The notes beneath the pieces are model-generated. The model ran no database searches, had not been told where the DNA came from, and was given only the letters and a program-made list of their open reading frames with translations. Below are positions 18,467 through 28,013 of a DNA stretch of 64,000 nucleotides, one piece after another (position 1 is the first letter of the stretch; each line of letters begins with the position of its first letter). Location: contig NZ_LBHJ01000001.1 in the NCBI RefSeq assembly GCF_001006305.1, positions 372,001-436,000 on the forward strand, read 5' to 3'. Source of the stretch: Silvibacterium bohemicum (GTDB lineage: Bacteria; Acidobacteriota; Terriglobia; Terriglobales; Acidobacteriaceae). A program made the translations under genes and the position numbers.

Positions 18467-19609
18467 CTAGCCGCGCTTTTCGATCGCCACATATTGCGCA
18501 GGATATTCCGGTCCGATGTACTCGGCGCGCGGACGAATCAGCCGATTGTCGTCAAGCTGCTCGATCACGTGCGCGGCCCAGCCCGCAATGCGGCTGACGG
18601 CAAAGATCGGCGTGAACAGATCGATGTCGATGCCCAGCGTCGTATAGGTCGAAGCCGAGTAGAAGTCCACATTGGCGTTCAGCTTCTTTTCGTCCTTCAC
18701 AAAAAGCTCGATGGCCCGCGACATCTCGAACCACTTCGCGTTGTTTGCCGAACGGCCCAGGTCTTCGGACATCTTGCGCAGGTGCGTCGCGCGCGGATCT
18801 TCGGTGTGATACACGCGGTGGCCGAAGCCCGAGACCTTCTTCTTCTGCGCCAGCATGTTCTTCACATACTCGGTCGCATCGGCGCCTTCTTTGTCGATGG
18901 CGAAGAGCATCCGCATCACCGCCTCGTTCGCGCCGCCGTGCAACGGCCCCTTGAGCGCGCCGATAGCGCCGGTAATTGCCGAGTGAACATCCGACAAAGT
19001 GGCCGCGATCACGCGAGCCGCGAAGGTCGAAGCATTCAACTCATGGTCGGCGTGCAGGATCAGCGCCACATCGAACGCACGCGTTGCCGTCTCCGACGGC
19101 TTCTCGCCATTCACATTCAGCAGGTAAAGGAAGTTCGCAGCGTGCGACAGCGAGGCATCGGGCGTGACCACAGCCTTGCCCTTGCGAATGCGGTCGAAAG
19201 CCGCTACCAGCATGGGAATCTGCGCAGTCAGAGCGAACGATTTGCGGATATTCGTGTCGTGATCGACCGCCTTCTCATCCGCGTCGTACATGCTCAGCGC
19301 GGAGACAGCCGTGCGCACCACTTCCATCGGCGTCGCTGTCTTCGGAAAAGATTTGAGGAGATCGAGGATTGCAGGAGGGAGGGTTCGTGCGGCGGCTAAC
19401 TTCTTCGTGAATTCATCCAGCTCAGCCTTGGTCGGCAGCTTGCCGTGCCACAGCAGATAGGTCGTCTCCTCGAAATTCGATTTCTCCGCCAGCTCGTGAA
19501 TATCGATGCCGCGGTAGGCCAACACTCCCGCATCGCCGTCGATCCAGCAGATGCCAGAGTTGGCTGCAACAATTCCTTCCAGTCCTTTTGCCGCTACCGC
19601 AGTCGCCAT
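18467..19609 (-). CDS. Citrate synthase (or 2-methylcitrate synthase)
   Basis: 380 residues. The enzyme condenses oxaloacetate with acetyl-CoA (or propionyl-CoA) in the cytosol. The catalytic set is present: H224 in GPLHGGANEA, H264 in GFGHRVYHTEDPRA, D315 in NANVDFYSAS; HADHELNAS is also conserved. The length matches the short dimeric form, to which both citrate and methylcitrate synthases belong; no prpB or prpD neighbour favours the methylcitrate option. The ATG at 19609 is preferred over a TTG at 19630; GAGAG lies just upstream. It is monocistronic, ending at a clear hairpin. Confidence 0.92.
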   Translation of the reverse strand: MATAVAAKGLEGIVAANSGICWIDGDAGVLAYRGIDIHELAEKSNFEETTYLLWHGKLPTKAELDEFTKKLAAARTLPPAILDLLKSFPKTATPMEVVRTAVSALSMYDADEKAVDHDTNIRKSFALTAQIPMLVAAFDRIRKGKAVVTPDASLSHAANFLYLLNVNGEKPSETATRAFDVALILHADHELNASTFAARVIAATLSDVHSAITGAIGALKGPLHGGANEAVMRMLFAIDKEGADATEYVKNMLAQKKKVSGFGHRVYHTEDPRATHLRKMSEDLGRSANNAKWFEMSRAIELFVKDEKKLNANVDFYSASTYTTLGIDIDLFTPIFAVSRIAGWAAHVIEQLDDNRLIRPRAEYIGPEYPAQYVAIEKRG

Positions 19610-19833
19610 ACGCTTCTCTCGTTCTCCCAACTTGAATACGGGTTATCTGCTCATCATTAAAACGGATGAGCTTCTTATCGGCTCTTCGCGCCGCCTTCTC
19701 CTGAAAGAGATGCCAAATTGCCCGGGTATGATGCAGGGCTAGGAATTACCTTTGCGGACGAAGGAGAGCTAAAGATTGTTTATAACTTAGTGCGGTAACG
19801 ATTGTCATGCACCGTCTGCGCACATCCGGGTGT

Positions 19834-20913
19834 TCATTGGCCGGATGAGAGGGCAAAGCGGTCGCATCGAAACGGTGCAGGATCGACGCTCGGCGTAGCG
19901 CCGGTAATCATCTGCCGCATCAGCCGTGCCGTTCCCGGAGCCAACAGGATGCCGTTGCGGAAATGTCCGGCAGCCAGCCAGATGCGTTGCTCCCGCCGCT
20001 TCTTTTGCTCAGCGCCATTTTCCAGCGGGCCGATCATCGGCAGTTCGTCGGGCGAGGCTGGCCGAAGTCCAGCCCAGGTCTCGACGATCTCCGCTCCGCG
20101 CACCGGCGGCCATAACGAAGCCGCCGTGGCCATCAATTCCTCAATGGCGCGAGGGTCGATCTCCTTATCGAAGCCCGCATCTTCCACCGTCGCGCCGATG
20201 ACCACGCGACCTTGGCCGCGCGGGATCAGGTAAATCTCTTCCGTACGCAGAACCACATCCAGTTGCGCCGATTGCGGCAGCTGAACCTCGATCATCTGTC
20301 CCTTGCGTGGCGTCGAAGGCGCACCGGTAAGCTCAGCAGTCCAGGCTCCGGTCGCATGAATCAGAATATCCGCGGTCCATTCACCCTGCGCGGTGGCTAG
20401 CTTCACATGGCTGCCGTTCTCCTGAGCGCTCAGAACGGGGCAGTCTTCGTGCAGGGCAACGCCCGCCGCTCGGACCGCCGGAGGCAGGGCGCGAGCCAGA
20501 TCGCGCGGGCTGAGGCTGTCTTCCTCGAGGAGAAAAAAACTTCGCCCATCCGTCTCGATACCGGGAGCCAGCGTGTTCAGTGTCGTCGCATCGAGCGTAA
20601 AAAATCCGTAAGGAAGATGGCTCGTCCCCTGAATCGTCTGGCGTGTGCGGATGGGAACCTTCATCCCCGAAAGCTCTGCGACCCGCGCCAGGAATTGCGG
20701 ATAGAGGCTGCGGCTCAGCTCCGACAATGAGTGTAGCGCTGGAGGATTCTCCGGATCGGCTGCCGCCAGCATGCCGCCTGCAGCCCATGAAGCCTCGGAC
20801 ATCGCCCGCTGACGCTCGAAGACTGTGACTTGCCGTCCCATCGAGGCCAGTTCGAGCGCTATCGTGAGACCAACAATCCCGCCGCCTGCAACTGCCACTT
20901 CTGTGTGCTTCAC
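19834..20913 (-). CDS. thiO: Glycine oxidase ThiO
   Basis: 359 residues, GTG start. FAD-dependent oxidase that converts glycine to iminoglycine for the thiazole half of thiamine in aerobes. FAD motif GGGIVGL at 10-16 and the following FERQRAMSEASWAAGGMLAAADPENPP are typical of ThiO. RGQGRVVIGATVEDAGFDKEIDP, WAGLRPASPDELPMIGP and AAGHFRNGILLAPGTARLM are the C-terminal DAO signatures. No thiS, thiG or thiC is adjacent, so the thiamine genes are scattered. Another DAO-family amine oxidase is possible but less likely. Confidence 0.88.
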   Translation of the reverse strand: MKHTEVAVAGGGIVGLTIALELASMGRQVTVFERQRAMSEASWAAGGMLAAADPENPPALHSLSELSRSLYPQFLARVAELSGMKVPIRTRQTIQGTSHLPYGFFTLDATTLNTLAPGIETDGRSFFLLEEDSLSPRDLARALPPAVRAAGVALHEDCPVLSAQENGSHVKLATAQGEWTADILIHATGAWTAELTGAPSTPRKGQMIEVQLPQSAQLDVVLRTEEIYLIPRGQGRVVIGATVEDAGFDKEIDPRAIEELMATAASLWPPVRGAEIVETWAGLRPASPDELPMIGPLENGAEQKKRREQRIWLAAGHFRNGILLAPGTARLMRQMITGATPSVDPAPFRCDRFALSSGQ

Positions 20914-21102
20914 TCGTCTATTCTATTGCGCGTTCGAGACGGGCAGTGTGACCCTGCGCACACCGCCAGGCGTTAGCATAGTGAAATAACGGGCCAATGC
21001 CGCCACTTTGCTGCTGACAGGCAGCGGTGGATGCTCTAATCTCGGGCAAATGCTGAGCGGTGCGAATGCACCCTGTGAACTGGAAATACGAGAGGAAGAA
21101 CG

Positions 21103-21951
21103 ATGAGTGACGAAACAACGGTAGTAGGCGAGCAGCGTAGTTTTTCCGGACTATTCCTTGGGCTGCTGGCAGTGGCAGTGGTCCTCGCGATTGCGGGATT
21201 GGGATGGAGCTATTATCTTTCCGGACGGTTGACCCATGCCGAGACTCAGCTCTCTCAGGCGCAGCAGCAGAATGACAAGCTGGCCACCGCTCTGGACGAG
21301 ACCAACGCGCGCCTCAAGGTCACCAGCGACACGCTCGGTCACTCGCTCGGCCTGACCCAGAAGCAGCTCGAGCTCAAGGCTCAGGAACTGCTGCGCCGTC
21401 AACAGGCCGACGCCACCCGCATCCAGAGCGTGGAGACTCAGCAGCAGGCCACGCAGAAGGCGGTCAGCACCGTCTCCAGCGATGTCTCCAGCGTGAAGAC
21501 CGATGTCGGCGGAGTGAAGAGCGACCTGACCAACACGCAGTCTGAGCTCAAGACCGCTGAAACCCAGCTGCAAAGCATGAAGGGCGACCTCGGCCTGCAG
21601 AGCGGCCTGATCGCGACCAACCACGACGAACTGGAGATCCTGAAGCACAAGGGCGACCGCAACTACTACGAGTTCACCCTCAGCAAAGGCCAGCGCAAGC
21701 CCGTCTCGACGGTCAGCCTGGAGCTGAAGAAGGCCGACATCAAGCACAGCCGCTACACGCTCGATGTCTACGCGGACGACAAGAAAATCGAGAAGAAGGA
21801 TCGTGGATTGAACGAGCCGGTGCAGTTCTACACCGGCAAGGACAATTTTCTCTACGAGCTGGTAGTGAACAGCATCGACAAGAACACGATCAAGGGATAC
21901 ATCTCGACGCCCAAGTCAGCGCCGGCCCCGGTAAGCACCTCGGGCCAGTAG
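21103..21951 (+). CDS. Membrane-anchored coiled-coil protein of unknown function
   Basis: 282 residues; GAGAGGAAG lies before the ATG. A short cytoplasmic N terminus leads into one membrane helix (about 17-38), then a long coiled coil (about 45-180) rich in Gln, Ser and Thr with repeated SSVKTDVGGVKSD-like heptads, and a compact beta-rich C-terminal domain (about 190-270: YYEFTLSKGQRKPVSTVSLELKKADIKHSRYTLDVYADDKKIEKKD). I do not recognise the C-terminal domain. The layout suggests a periplasmic rod carrying a small binding domain. It is divergent from thiO. Confidence 0.75.
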   Translation: MSDETTVVGEQRSFSGLFLGLLAVAVVLAIAGLGWSYYLSGRLTHAETQLSQAQQQNDKLATALDETNARLKVTSDTLGHSLGLTQKQLELKAQELLRRQQADATRIQSVETQQQATQKAVSTVSSDVSSVKTDVGGVKSDLTNTQSELKTAETQLQSMKGDLGLQSGLIATNHDELEILKHKGDRNYYEFTLSKGQRKPVSTVSLELKKADIKHSRYTLDVYADDKKIEKKDRGLNEPVQFYTGKDNFLYELVVNSIDKNTIKGYISTPKSAPAPVSTSGQ

Positions 21952-21978
21952 ACAACGCCAGGCCAGTAAAGAACGGGC

Positions 21979-22018
21979 GGGTGCCCCATCCTTCACGGAT
22001 TCATCGTGAAGGGTGGGA
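21979..22018. repeat. Palindromic repeat, GGGTGCCCCATCCTT family
   Basis: A hairpin with arms CATCCTTCACG and CGTGAAGGGTG around a GATTCAT loop, preceded by GGGTGCCC. It lies between the convergent coiled-coil gene and uppP, where it could also end transcription. Confidence 0.75.
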
Positions 22019-22034
22019 GATCACGAACCCGAAC

Positions 22035-22904
22035 TCAATACCCACGTTGGTGCAACATGAACACCACCACCGAAGCCACCAGGCAATAGATTCCGAACAG
22101 ATACCACTTGCCGCTCTCCAGCCACTGGCTCAGCCATTTCAACGCCAGCAGTCCGGCCAGGAACGCGAAGACCATCCCCAGCAGGCTCATCGCCACCGGC
22201 ATCCCCACAGCATTTGTCCCGGCCTCGGCATGAACGTGAGCCAGGCGCAGCGCCTCGCGGCCCACTACGGCAGGCGTCAGCACCACCGCCAAGGCGAAGC
22301 TGAAAGCCTCTGCCCGTCCGCGCGCCACACCGGCCAGCATTCCGGCCGAGATGGTAGCGCCCGAGCGTGAGAAGCCGCGGAAGGGAAGGCAGAGTCCCTG
22401 CACGAAACCGATCAGGCTGGCCTGTCCCAGGCTGAGCTCAGGCCCCTCCGTAACCGAACGGTGGACGGCCTTTCTCTCCGCGAGCCCGGCGATCAGGATC
22501 AGTATCCCCGCCGCCAGCAATGCCGGAGCCACGATCTCCAGATGTCCGAACAGGTCCTCGATCTGCGCATGCGGCGTCCCTTTGAACACCGTCTTCTCCA
22601 AAACCTTGATGATCGCTTCACCCACGATGCCGGTCAGCAGCGTGGCAGCGATCACCCGCACCGCAAAGCGCTTGAAGTTTTCCATGCTGTCGAAGTAGGC
22701 CTTCATCCACTGCCGCCAGAAGTAGACGATCACGGCGAACATGGTCCCGGTATGCAGCATCACCAGCACCAGCGTCATCTCCGGCGAAGAAGGGTCAAGC
22801 CCCATCAACTTCTCGGCCACAACCACGTGAGCGGAGCTGGAAACAGGCAGCAGTTCGGCAAGTCCCTGAATCACCGCAAGGATAATGATTTTAAGAATGG
22901 GCAT
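22035..22904 (-). CDS. uppP: Undecaprenyl-diphosphatase UppP (BacA)
   Basis: 289 residues. An integral membrane enzyme that dephosphorylates undecaprenyl pyrophosphate to recycle the peptidoglycan lipid carrier, conferring bacitracin tolerance. The two family motifs are present: QGLAELLPVSSSAH (residues 13-26, catalytic Glu and Ser) and PFRGFSRSGATI (about 178-189, essential Arg). About eight hydrophobic helices. The first motif has ELLPVSSSAH rather than the common EFLPVSSTGH, a conservative change. It is monocistronic. Confidence 0.95.
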   Translation of the reverse strand: MPILKIIILAVIQGLAELLPVSSSAHVVVAEKLMGLDPSSPEMTLVLVMLHTGTMFAVIVYFWRQWMKAYFDSMENFKRFAVRVIAATLLTGIVGEAIIKVLEKTVFKGTPHAQIEDLFGHLEIVAPALLAAGILILIAGLAERKAVHRSVTEGPELSLGQASLIGFVQGLCLPFRGFSRSGATISAGMLAGVARGRAEAFSFALAVVLTPAVVGREALRLAHVHAEAGTNAVGMPVAMSLLGMVFAFLAGLLALKWLSQWLESGKWYLFGIYCLVASVVVFMLHQRGY

Positions 22905-23058
22905 GGGCCGATTGTAACCAGCCGAGATGACAGGACAAAGATCGAAATGCCGTCAACGCGCCCACGCCATTTTCCCCTGCTGTCTTTAGCCAACCGCTTT
23001 GCCGCGACCCGAACTTAAGCAACCCGGTTTTAAGCCGCCCGGAGTTAAGCCGCCCGCG

Positions 23059-23622
23059 TCATAGCCGCTTCGGAACCGTGATCACCAGCGAGTTCTGGTG
23101 CTGGAAGCTCACGTGAATCTCCATGTCCTGGCGCGCGTCCCACTGTGCCTTGGGAATATCGAAGTGAAAAATCATCAAGCCGTCCACCCTCTGGCCGGCC
23201 GGCAGGGTCAGGTCGCGCAGTATCGGATCCTTGCGGTACTGCCGTACATCCGGATAGGCGACGAAGACCTTGTTGAAGTCCGTCAGCGACGCCGCGCCGT
23301 TGCGCTGCGGCCCATCCGGCAAATCGAGGATGGCCCACATATCCTGCAGAAAGAGAGGAATGTCCGTCTGGTTGGTGATGCGCACATTCGCGAAAACCAG
23401 CACCTCGTCATAGACCTCGCTCTCGCCGCCCAGGCCGTTCGTTGAGGATGGCGTCGAAAGATCGCGATGGATGGGATAAACATTCAGGCTGAGCACCTGC
23501 CCCGCGCTGACCGGCGGCTTCTGGTTAATGAGGACATAGGCTCCAATCGCCAGGGAAACGATCGCGAAGGCCGCCAGTACGGTGAGCAAAGGGTGATTGA
23601 AGGAGCGGGAGTCGTCAGCCAT
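23059..23622 (-). CDS. Membrane-anchored protein of unknown function
   Basis: 187 residues. One N-terminal helix (about 13-33: LLTVLAAFAIVSLAIGAYVLI), then a beta-rich extracytoplasmic domain with VYDEVLVFANVRITNQTDIPLFLQDMWAILDLPDG and LPAGQRVDGLMIFHFDIPKAQWDARQDMEIHVSFQH. The pattern of alternating hydrophobics and the late RVDGLMIFHF segment resembles DUF4352/Ig-like accessory domains, but I cannot name the family. polX lies downstream across 155 bp on the uppP side; no operon partner is obvious. Confidence 0.65.
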   Translation of the reverse strand: MADDSRSFNHPLLTVLAAFAIVSLAIGAYVLINQKPPVSAGQVLSLNVYPIHRDLSTPSSTNGLGGESEVYDEVLVFANVRITNQTDIPLFLQDMWAILDLPDGPQRNGAASLTDFNKVFVAYPDVRQYRKDPILRDLTLPAGQRVDGLMIFHFDIPKAQWDARQDMEIHVSFQHQNSLVITVPKRL

Positions 23623-23694
23623 GTCGGGGATGGAGCCTCTTGCTACAAACGCATTCTATCGTGCGAATTTTTTTGACCCGAATTCTCAAATCGT

Positions 23695-25437
23695 TCAAGG
23701 CCGCGGACGCAATGCAGCCAGGAATTCCTTCGCCGGCAGCGTGTTGAGCACATCGGCCTTGGTCAGCCAGGCTCGCCGCAGCTGCTTGATGCCGTAGCGC
23801 ATCTTTTCCATGTGGCTGGTGTGGTGCGCGTCGGTGTTGATGCTGATCTTGCACCCCACCTCCTTGGCCAGCCGCAGATCCCGGTCGCAGAGATCCAGCC
23901 GGTCGGGATAGGCATTGTGCTCCACTGCCACGCCCAGCTCTGCAGCCCTGCGGATCACCGCGCCGATATCGATCTGATAGCCCTCGCGGCGCAGCAGCAG
24001 TCTTCCCGTGGGATGCCCCAGTATCCGCACATAGGGATTCTCGATCGCGCGCAGCACTCGTGCCGTCATCTCCGCCTCCGGCTGGTTGAAGAGCGAGTGG
24101 ACGCTGGCGATCACCACGTCCATCTGCGCCAGCACTTCGTTCGACAAATCTAGCTCGCCGTCGCCGAGAATATCCACCTCGATGCCGGGAAAGACGCGAA
24201 TCTGCCCCTCCATCTCCGCATCCACCTCGCGTATCCGCTGAATGTGTTCGAGCGCCCGCGCATCGTCGAGGCCGTTGGTCATGGCCAGATTCTTCGAGTG
24301 GTCGGTGATGGCGATGTACTCATAGCCGCGTGCAACGGCAGCATCGGCCATCTCCCGGATGGTATTTTTCCCATCCGTCGCCACGGTGTGCATGTGCACG
24401 TCGCCGCGGATATCGCGCTGCTCGATCAGGAAGGGCAGCGTGTGCTTCTCCGCCGCTTCCAGCTCGCCGTTATTCTCGCGCAGCTCCGGAGGAATCCAGT
24501 CCAGCCCCAGCGCCGCATAAATTTCTTCCTCAGTTGCCCCCGCCACAAACGATCCGTCTTCCACCCGCGCCAGCGCATACTCGCTCAACGTGTAGCCGCG
24601 CTTCAGCGCCCGCTGCCGCACCGTAACGTTGTGCATCTTCGATCCCGAGAAATACTGCAGTGCCGCACCATACGATCCTTTGGGCAGCAGACGCACGTCC
24701 ACCTGCAGTCCGCTGCGCAGGTTGAAGCTGACCTTGTTCTGTCCCTTGGCGATAAGGTTCGCAATCGGCGGATACGCCGCGGTGTGATCGACCGCTGCCT
24801 GCACCACGTCTTCCGCGCATGCCGGGCCGGTGACCAGGATGTCCAGATCGCCCACCGTCTCTCGCCCGCGCCGCAGCGATCCCGCCGGCTCGATGGTTTC
24901 AATTCCCGGAAATGTGCGCAGGTAAGCGATCAGCTTTTCCGCCGCCACCTCCGCCTCGTCGATCAGGAAGCGCCCGCTGTTCTTCTTGTAGTCCTCGATC
25001 CCTTTGCGCAGCTTCTCGATCTGCTTCTCGCCGAAGCGCGGCAGGTCTTTGAGTTTTCCTTCCGAAATCGCCGTCTCCAGCTCGGCCACCGACGACACCT
25101 GGAGCGCCTCCCAGAACAGCGCCACGCTCTTCGGACCCATCCCCGGCAGCTTGAGCAGCTCCAGCATCGACGGCCGGTACTTCACCAGCAGCTCTTCGCG
25201 CAGCGGAAGCGTCCCTGCCTTCTCGATCTCCTGGATATTCGCCGCCATCCCCTTGCCGATGCCCGGAATCTCCTGCAGCTTTTTGGCGTCCCCGGCAATT
25301 GCGCTCAGCTGGACGGTGGTGGACTCAACGGCTTCGGCAGCCCGGCGGTAGGAGCGGATGCGAAAGGGATCACCGCTGCCGATTTCGAGCAGGTCCGCGG
25401 TTTCGGAAAGAAGCTGGGCGATCGAGCGATTGTCCAT
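23695..25437 (-). CDS. polX: DNA polymerase X with C-terminal PHP exonuclease domain (PolX)
   Basis: 580 residues, the normal bacterial PolX size. Order: an 8-kDa-like helical region with HhH motifs (IPGIGKGMAANIQEIEKAG; LPGMGPKSVALFW), the nucleotidyltransferase core with GSLRRG at 186-191 and catalytic Asp 197/199 in GDLDILVTG, then a PHP domain from about 340 (DVHMHTVATDG, AITDHSKN, EVDILGDG, ASVHSLFNQ, ILGHPTGR, INTDAHHT). PolX fills gaps in base-excision repair and has 3'-5' exonuclease activity. All PHP metal ligands appear intact. Confidence 0.95.
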   Translation of the reverse strand: MDNRSIAQLLSETADLLEIGSGDPFRIRSYRRAAEAVESTTVQLSAIAGDAKKLQEIPGIGKGMAANIQEIEKAGTLPLREELLVKYRPSMLELLKLPGMGPKSVALFWEALQVSSVAELETAISEGKLKDLPRFGEKQIEKLRKGIEDYKKNSGRFLIDEAEVAAEKLIAYLRTFPGIETIEPAGSLRRGRETVGDLDILVTGPACAEDVVQAAVDHTAAYPPIANLIAKGQNKVSFNLRSGLQVDVRLLPKGSYGAALQYFSGSKMHNVTVRQRALKRGYTLSEYALARVEDGSFVAGATEEEIYAALGLDWIPPELRENNGELEAAEKHTLPFLIEQRDIRGDVHMHTVATDGKNTIREMADAAVARGYEYIAITDHSKNLAMTNGLDDARALEHIQRIREVDAEMEGQIRVFPGIEVDILGDGELDLSNEVLAQMDVVIASVHSLFNQPEAEMTARVLRAIENPYVRILGHPTGRLLLRREGYQIDIGAVIRRAAELGVAVEHNAYPDRLDLCDRDLRLAKEVGCKISINTDAHHTSHMEKMRYGIKQLRRAWLTKADVLNTLPAKEFLAALRPRP

Positions 25438-25480
25438 AACAGGTCATTATCGCCTGCCCGGGTTTTCTGTCGGCAAGCCC

Positions 25481-25509
25481 AAAAGAAAACCCAGCCTGAA
25501 CAGGCTGGG
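25481..25509 (-). terminator. Terminator of the cold-shock gene
   Basis: Read on the minus strand, a 9-bp stem CCCAGCCTG/CAGGCTGGG is followed by TTTTCTTTT, a Rho-independent terminator about 105 bp after the csp stop and just upstream of polX. Confidence 0.8.
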
Positions 25510-25614
25510 CATCATTGCGGAGAGCTGAAAACTTCGTTTTATACGCTGCGCACGTTTACGCAGACCCGATGGAACGGGTATCGCGGAAGCCCATCTCCGG
25601 TTCAGAAAGACGGC

Positions 25615-25833
25615 TTAGGCAATCTGCTCGGCGCGCGTAACCTGATCGGCTTGCGGGCCTTTCTGGCCCTGCACGATGTCGAAATCGACCTCGTCGCCCT
25701 CCTTGAGGCTCTTATATCCATCGATCTGGATCGCACTGTAGTGGACGAAGACATCCGGTCCATCGTCCCTTCCGATAAAACCATAGCCCTTCGCGTTATT
25801 GAACCACTTGACCTTGCCTTTATATTGAGCCAC
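25615..25833 (-). CDS. Cold-shock protein (CspA family)
   Basis: 72 residues, GTG start with AGGAAGG upstream. A single OB-fold RNA/ssDNA chaperone with RNP1 (KGYGFI) and RNP2 (VFVHY) both intact: [29 protein letters not shown]. It probably destabilises RNA structure at low temperature or under stress. The 5' leader contains a small hairpin (GGTTGG/CCAACC at 25864-25881), and a terminator follows the gene, so it is a one-gene transcript. Confidence 0.95.
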   Translation of the reverse strand: MAQYKGKVKWFNNAKGYGFIGRDDGPDVFVHYSAIQIDGYKSLKEGDEVDFDIVQGQKGPQADQVTRAEQIA

Positions 25834-26156
25834 GAGCCGTTAACCTTCCTAACAACAAAGTGCGGTTGGGGGTGACCAACCCGTCTGTCATTAGAGACGC
25901 AACTATTCGCCCTTTGGTTTTCTAGCCGGATGGGGAGACTTTAGCAGCCAGGTGGAGAAAGGTAACCAAAAGGAAAGCCCGGAAGATTTCCGGGCCATTT
26001 TCCCACTTTCTCGGCCAGTCACATGAGTCATTGATTGCTTGCATAAATTTTGTCATCCCGACCGTAGCGAAGCGGAGCGGAGGGACCTGCAGTTTCCCTC
26101 AAGCTTACTGCCATTACCGAGCTGGTAAATATACGGCGCACTTCTGACTCCGGAGA
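25834..26156. repeat. csp leader region plus TGTCATCCCGA-type dispersed repeat
   Basis: The left part is the csp 5' region. From about 26051 to 26150 lies a copy of the element beginning TGTCATCCCGACCGTAGCGA, with AGGGACCTGCAGT and the tail GGTAAATATACGGCGCACTT. The tail ends at the Nudix stop codon. The same element, including the tail, is tandemly repeated at 51540-52020. Confidence 0.75.
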
Positions 26157-26789
26157 CTAGCGTTTCTTCTTCGCCGCCTGCCGGCGCGCGTAAAGCATCA
26201 CCGAAACCAGCGTTTTGCCGTCGCGAATCTCCCCGGCGTCAATCAGCCGCAGCACCTCGGAGAGCCGGACCAAATAAATCTCCAGCTTTTCGTCCGGCTC
26301 CGGCTGCGCCTCGCCCGGCGTAAGCCCTTCCGCCAGATACACCTGCATCCACTCCCCGAGAAAACCCGGGCTGGCGAAATAGCGCGTCAGCTTCGTCCAT
26401 TTCTTGGCCCGGAAACCTGTCTCCTCGATCAGCTCACGCTTGGCCGCAGCCAGGCGCTCCTCGTCGCCGTCGACCTTGCCGGCAGGGACCTCATACAGAT
26501 ATTGCCCCGCCGCGTGACGGTACTGCCGTTCGATGACGATGAAAGGATCCTTCTTGCTCTTCGAGTCGTCCACGGCCAGGATCACCACCGATCCGTTGTG
26601 CCGGATGACGTCCCGGTTCACCGGCTCCGTGCCCGGCTCATGAACCTCTTCCTTGATCACGCTGAACAGCGGGCCCTTGTATGCCACTTCGGACGAGCTG
26701 ACCGGCGCCGGTTTCCCGGCCTTGATCTTGAGCTCTCCCTTGACGGTGATGACTGCATCGGTCTGTTTTTCAGCTTTCTTCTTCGCCAT
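26157..26789 (-). CDS. Nudix hydrolase, ADP-ribose pyrophosphatase-like
   Basis: 210 residues from the ATG at 26789 (AGGAAGGG 6 bases upstream); the longer frame to 26906 lacks support. The Nudix box is complete: GKVDGDEERLAAAKRELIEETGF, matching G-x5-E-x7-REUxEExGU. Preceding YEVPAG and following YFASPGFLGEWMQVYLAEGL are the typical ADP-ribose pyrophosphatase surroundings. It hydrolyses nucleoside-diphosphate-linked substrates such as ADP-ribose. Lys-rich termini (MAKKKAEKQ; RRQAAKKKR) are unusual. It is divergent from the DUF2520 gene. Confidence 0.9.
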   Translation of the reverse strand: MAKKKAEKQTDAVITVKGELKIKAGKPAPVSSSEVAYKGPLFSVIKEEVHEPGTEPVNRDVIRHNGSVVILAVDDSKSKKDPFIVIERQYRHAAGQYLYEVPAGKVDGDEERLAAAKRELIEETGFRAKKWTKLTRYFASPGFLGEWMQVYLAEGLTPGEAQPEPDEKLEIYLVRLSEVLRLIDAGEIRDGKTLVSVMLYARRQAAKKKR

Positions 26790-26992
26790 GAAATTCCCTT
26801 CCTGATCAACCTGCAATCTCAACCTCGAAAACCCGGACGATGTCCGATTTCCGGACAACCACTCCGGAGAACCACTTCGGACCATCGCTTCTGACAATCG
26901 CGTCATTCCCGGCGAACCCGCACAGCAGACGCCGGAAAGCGCATCTCCCTTACTGGGTTAAGCCCACACTCCCTTACGGTACCATCCGGAAG

Positions 26993-27865
26993 ATGGCCGC
27001 TCGCTCTCGGAAGATCGTAGATATCTCGGTGATCGGACTCGGCAATTGGGGCAGCTCCCTCGTCCCCGCGCTGACCTCAGCGGGCATTCCGCTCCGCGAA
27101 GTGATCGTTCGCAGAAAACGGCGCTCCCGGCTTCCGCTCACCACTTGGCGGGACGCGAATCTCGAAGCCGGCATCCTCTGGCTCTGCGTGCCCGATTCCG
27201 CCATTCCTGCGGCTGTTAAGGAGATCGTTAGACGCCGCCCAAGCCTCTCCGGACAGATCGTCGTCCACTCCAGCGGCGCGCTGACCGTCGCCGCTCTGGA
27301 GACCGCGAAACGCGCCGGAGCCCAAGTGGCCTCGGTTCATCCCGTGATGACCTTCCCCACGCGGGATGTTATCTCGCTCCACGGCGTCTTCTTCGGCATC
27401 GAAGTAGAAGATGCCGTCACACGCAAAATCCTGTACTCGCTCCTTCGCAGGCTGGGCGGGAAGCCCTTCGATCTCCGCTCCGAGGACAAGGCGATGTATC
27501 ACGCCGCCGGCACATTGGCCTCGCCGCTTCTGGTCTCCGCCCTGACCGTCGCAATGGAGGCAGCGCGGCTCGCCGGCCTCGATGAAAAGACCTCCCGCCG
27601 CTGGGTCCAGTCGCTGGCCGAGCCCACCATGCGCAACGTTTTCGCCCGCGGTCCCGAAAAAAGCTTCAGCGGTCCCTTCGCCCGCGGAGATGCCGAAACA
27701 ATTCGTCTGCATCTTCAGGCCCTCCAGGAGCATCCGATTCTCGCGGCGGTATATCGCTCTCTCGCCGGATTCGCGCTGGATGCGCTGCCAGTAAAAAAAT
27801 CTGAAACTTTGGCGAAGACTCTTCATTTTGTATCAAGGCCGAGAAGAGAAAAGTCCAACGAATGA
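26993..27865 (+). CDS. Rossmann-fold DUF2520-domain protein
   Basis: 290 residues from the ATG at 26993. An N-terminal NAD(P)-binding fold (ISVIGLGNWGSSLVPALTSAGIPL; WLCVPDSAIPAAVKEI; VVHSSGALTVAALE) joins an all-helical C-terminal DUF2520 domain (KAMYHAAGTLASPLLVSALTVAMEAARLAGL, GPFARGDAETIRLHLQAL). Members are predicted oxidoreductases of the 6-phosphogluconate dehydrogenase-like superfamily. Their substrate is unestablished; the gene often sits near pantothenate genes in other bacteria, but not here. Confidence 0.82.
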   Translation: MAARSRKIVDISVIGLGNWGSSLVPALTSAGIPLREVIVRRKRRSRLPLTTWRDANLEAGILWLCVPDSAIPAAVKEIVRRRPSLSGQIVVHSSGALTVAALETAKRAGAQVASVHPVMTFPTRDVISLHGVFFGIEVEDAVTRKILYSLLRRLGGKPFDLRSEDKAMYHAAGTLASPLLVSALTVAMEAARLAGLDEKTSRRWVQSLAEPTMRNVFARGPEKSFSGPFARGDAETIRLHLQALQEHPILAAVYRSLAGFALDALPVKKSETLAKTLHFVSRPRREKSNE

Positions 27866-28013
27866 TCGGTCGCCGAGGTCTTGCTGGGAGCGGCGGCGGG
27901 AACCGGCCTTGATTCCGTCAAAGATGACAACTCGTCGGTGGCCTTGCCGTTACACCGTCGTGAGAAACTGAAACGGCTTGTAGTGGCTTGAATATTTAGG
28001 GAGAGCTGACGCG

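Noticed and set aside
24244-25875. A 543-residue plus-strand open frame
   Set aside because: Antisense to polX and csp, which have complete motifs; composition is typical of a shadow frame.
25834-25930. A cold-responsive RNA thermometer in the csp leader
   Set aside because: Only one six-base-pair hairpin is visible and it does not cover the ribosome site; too little to claim a switch.
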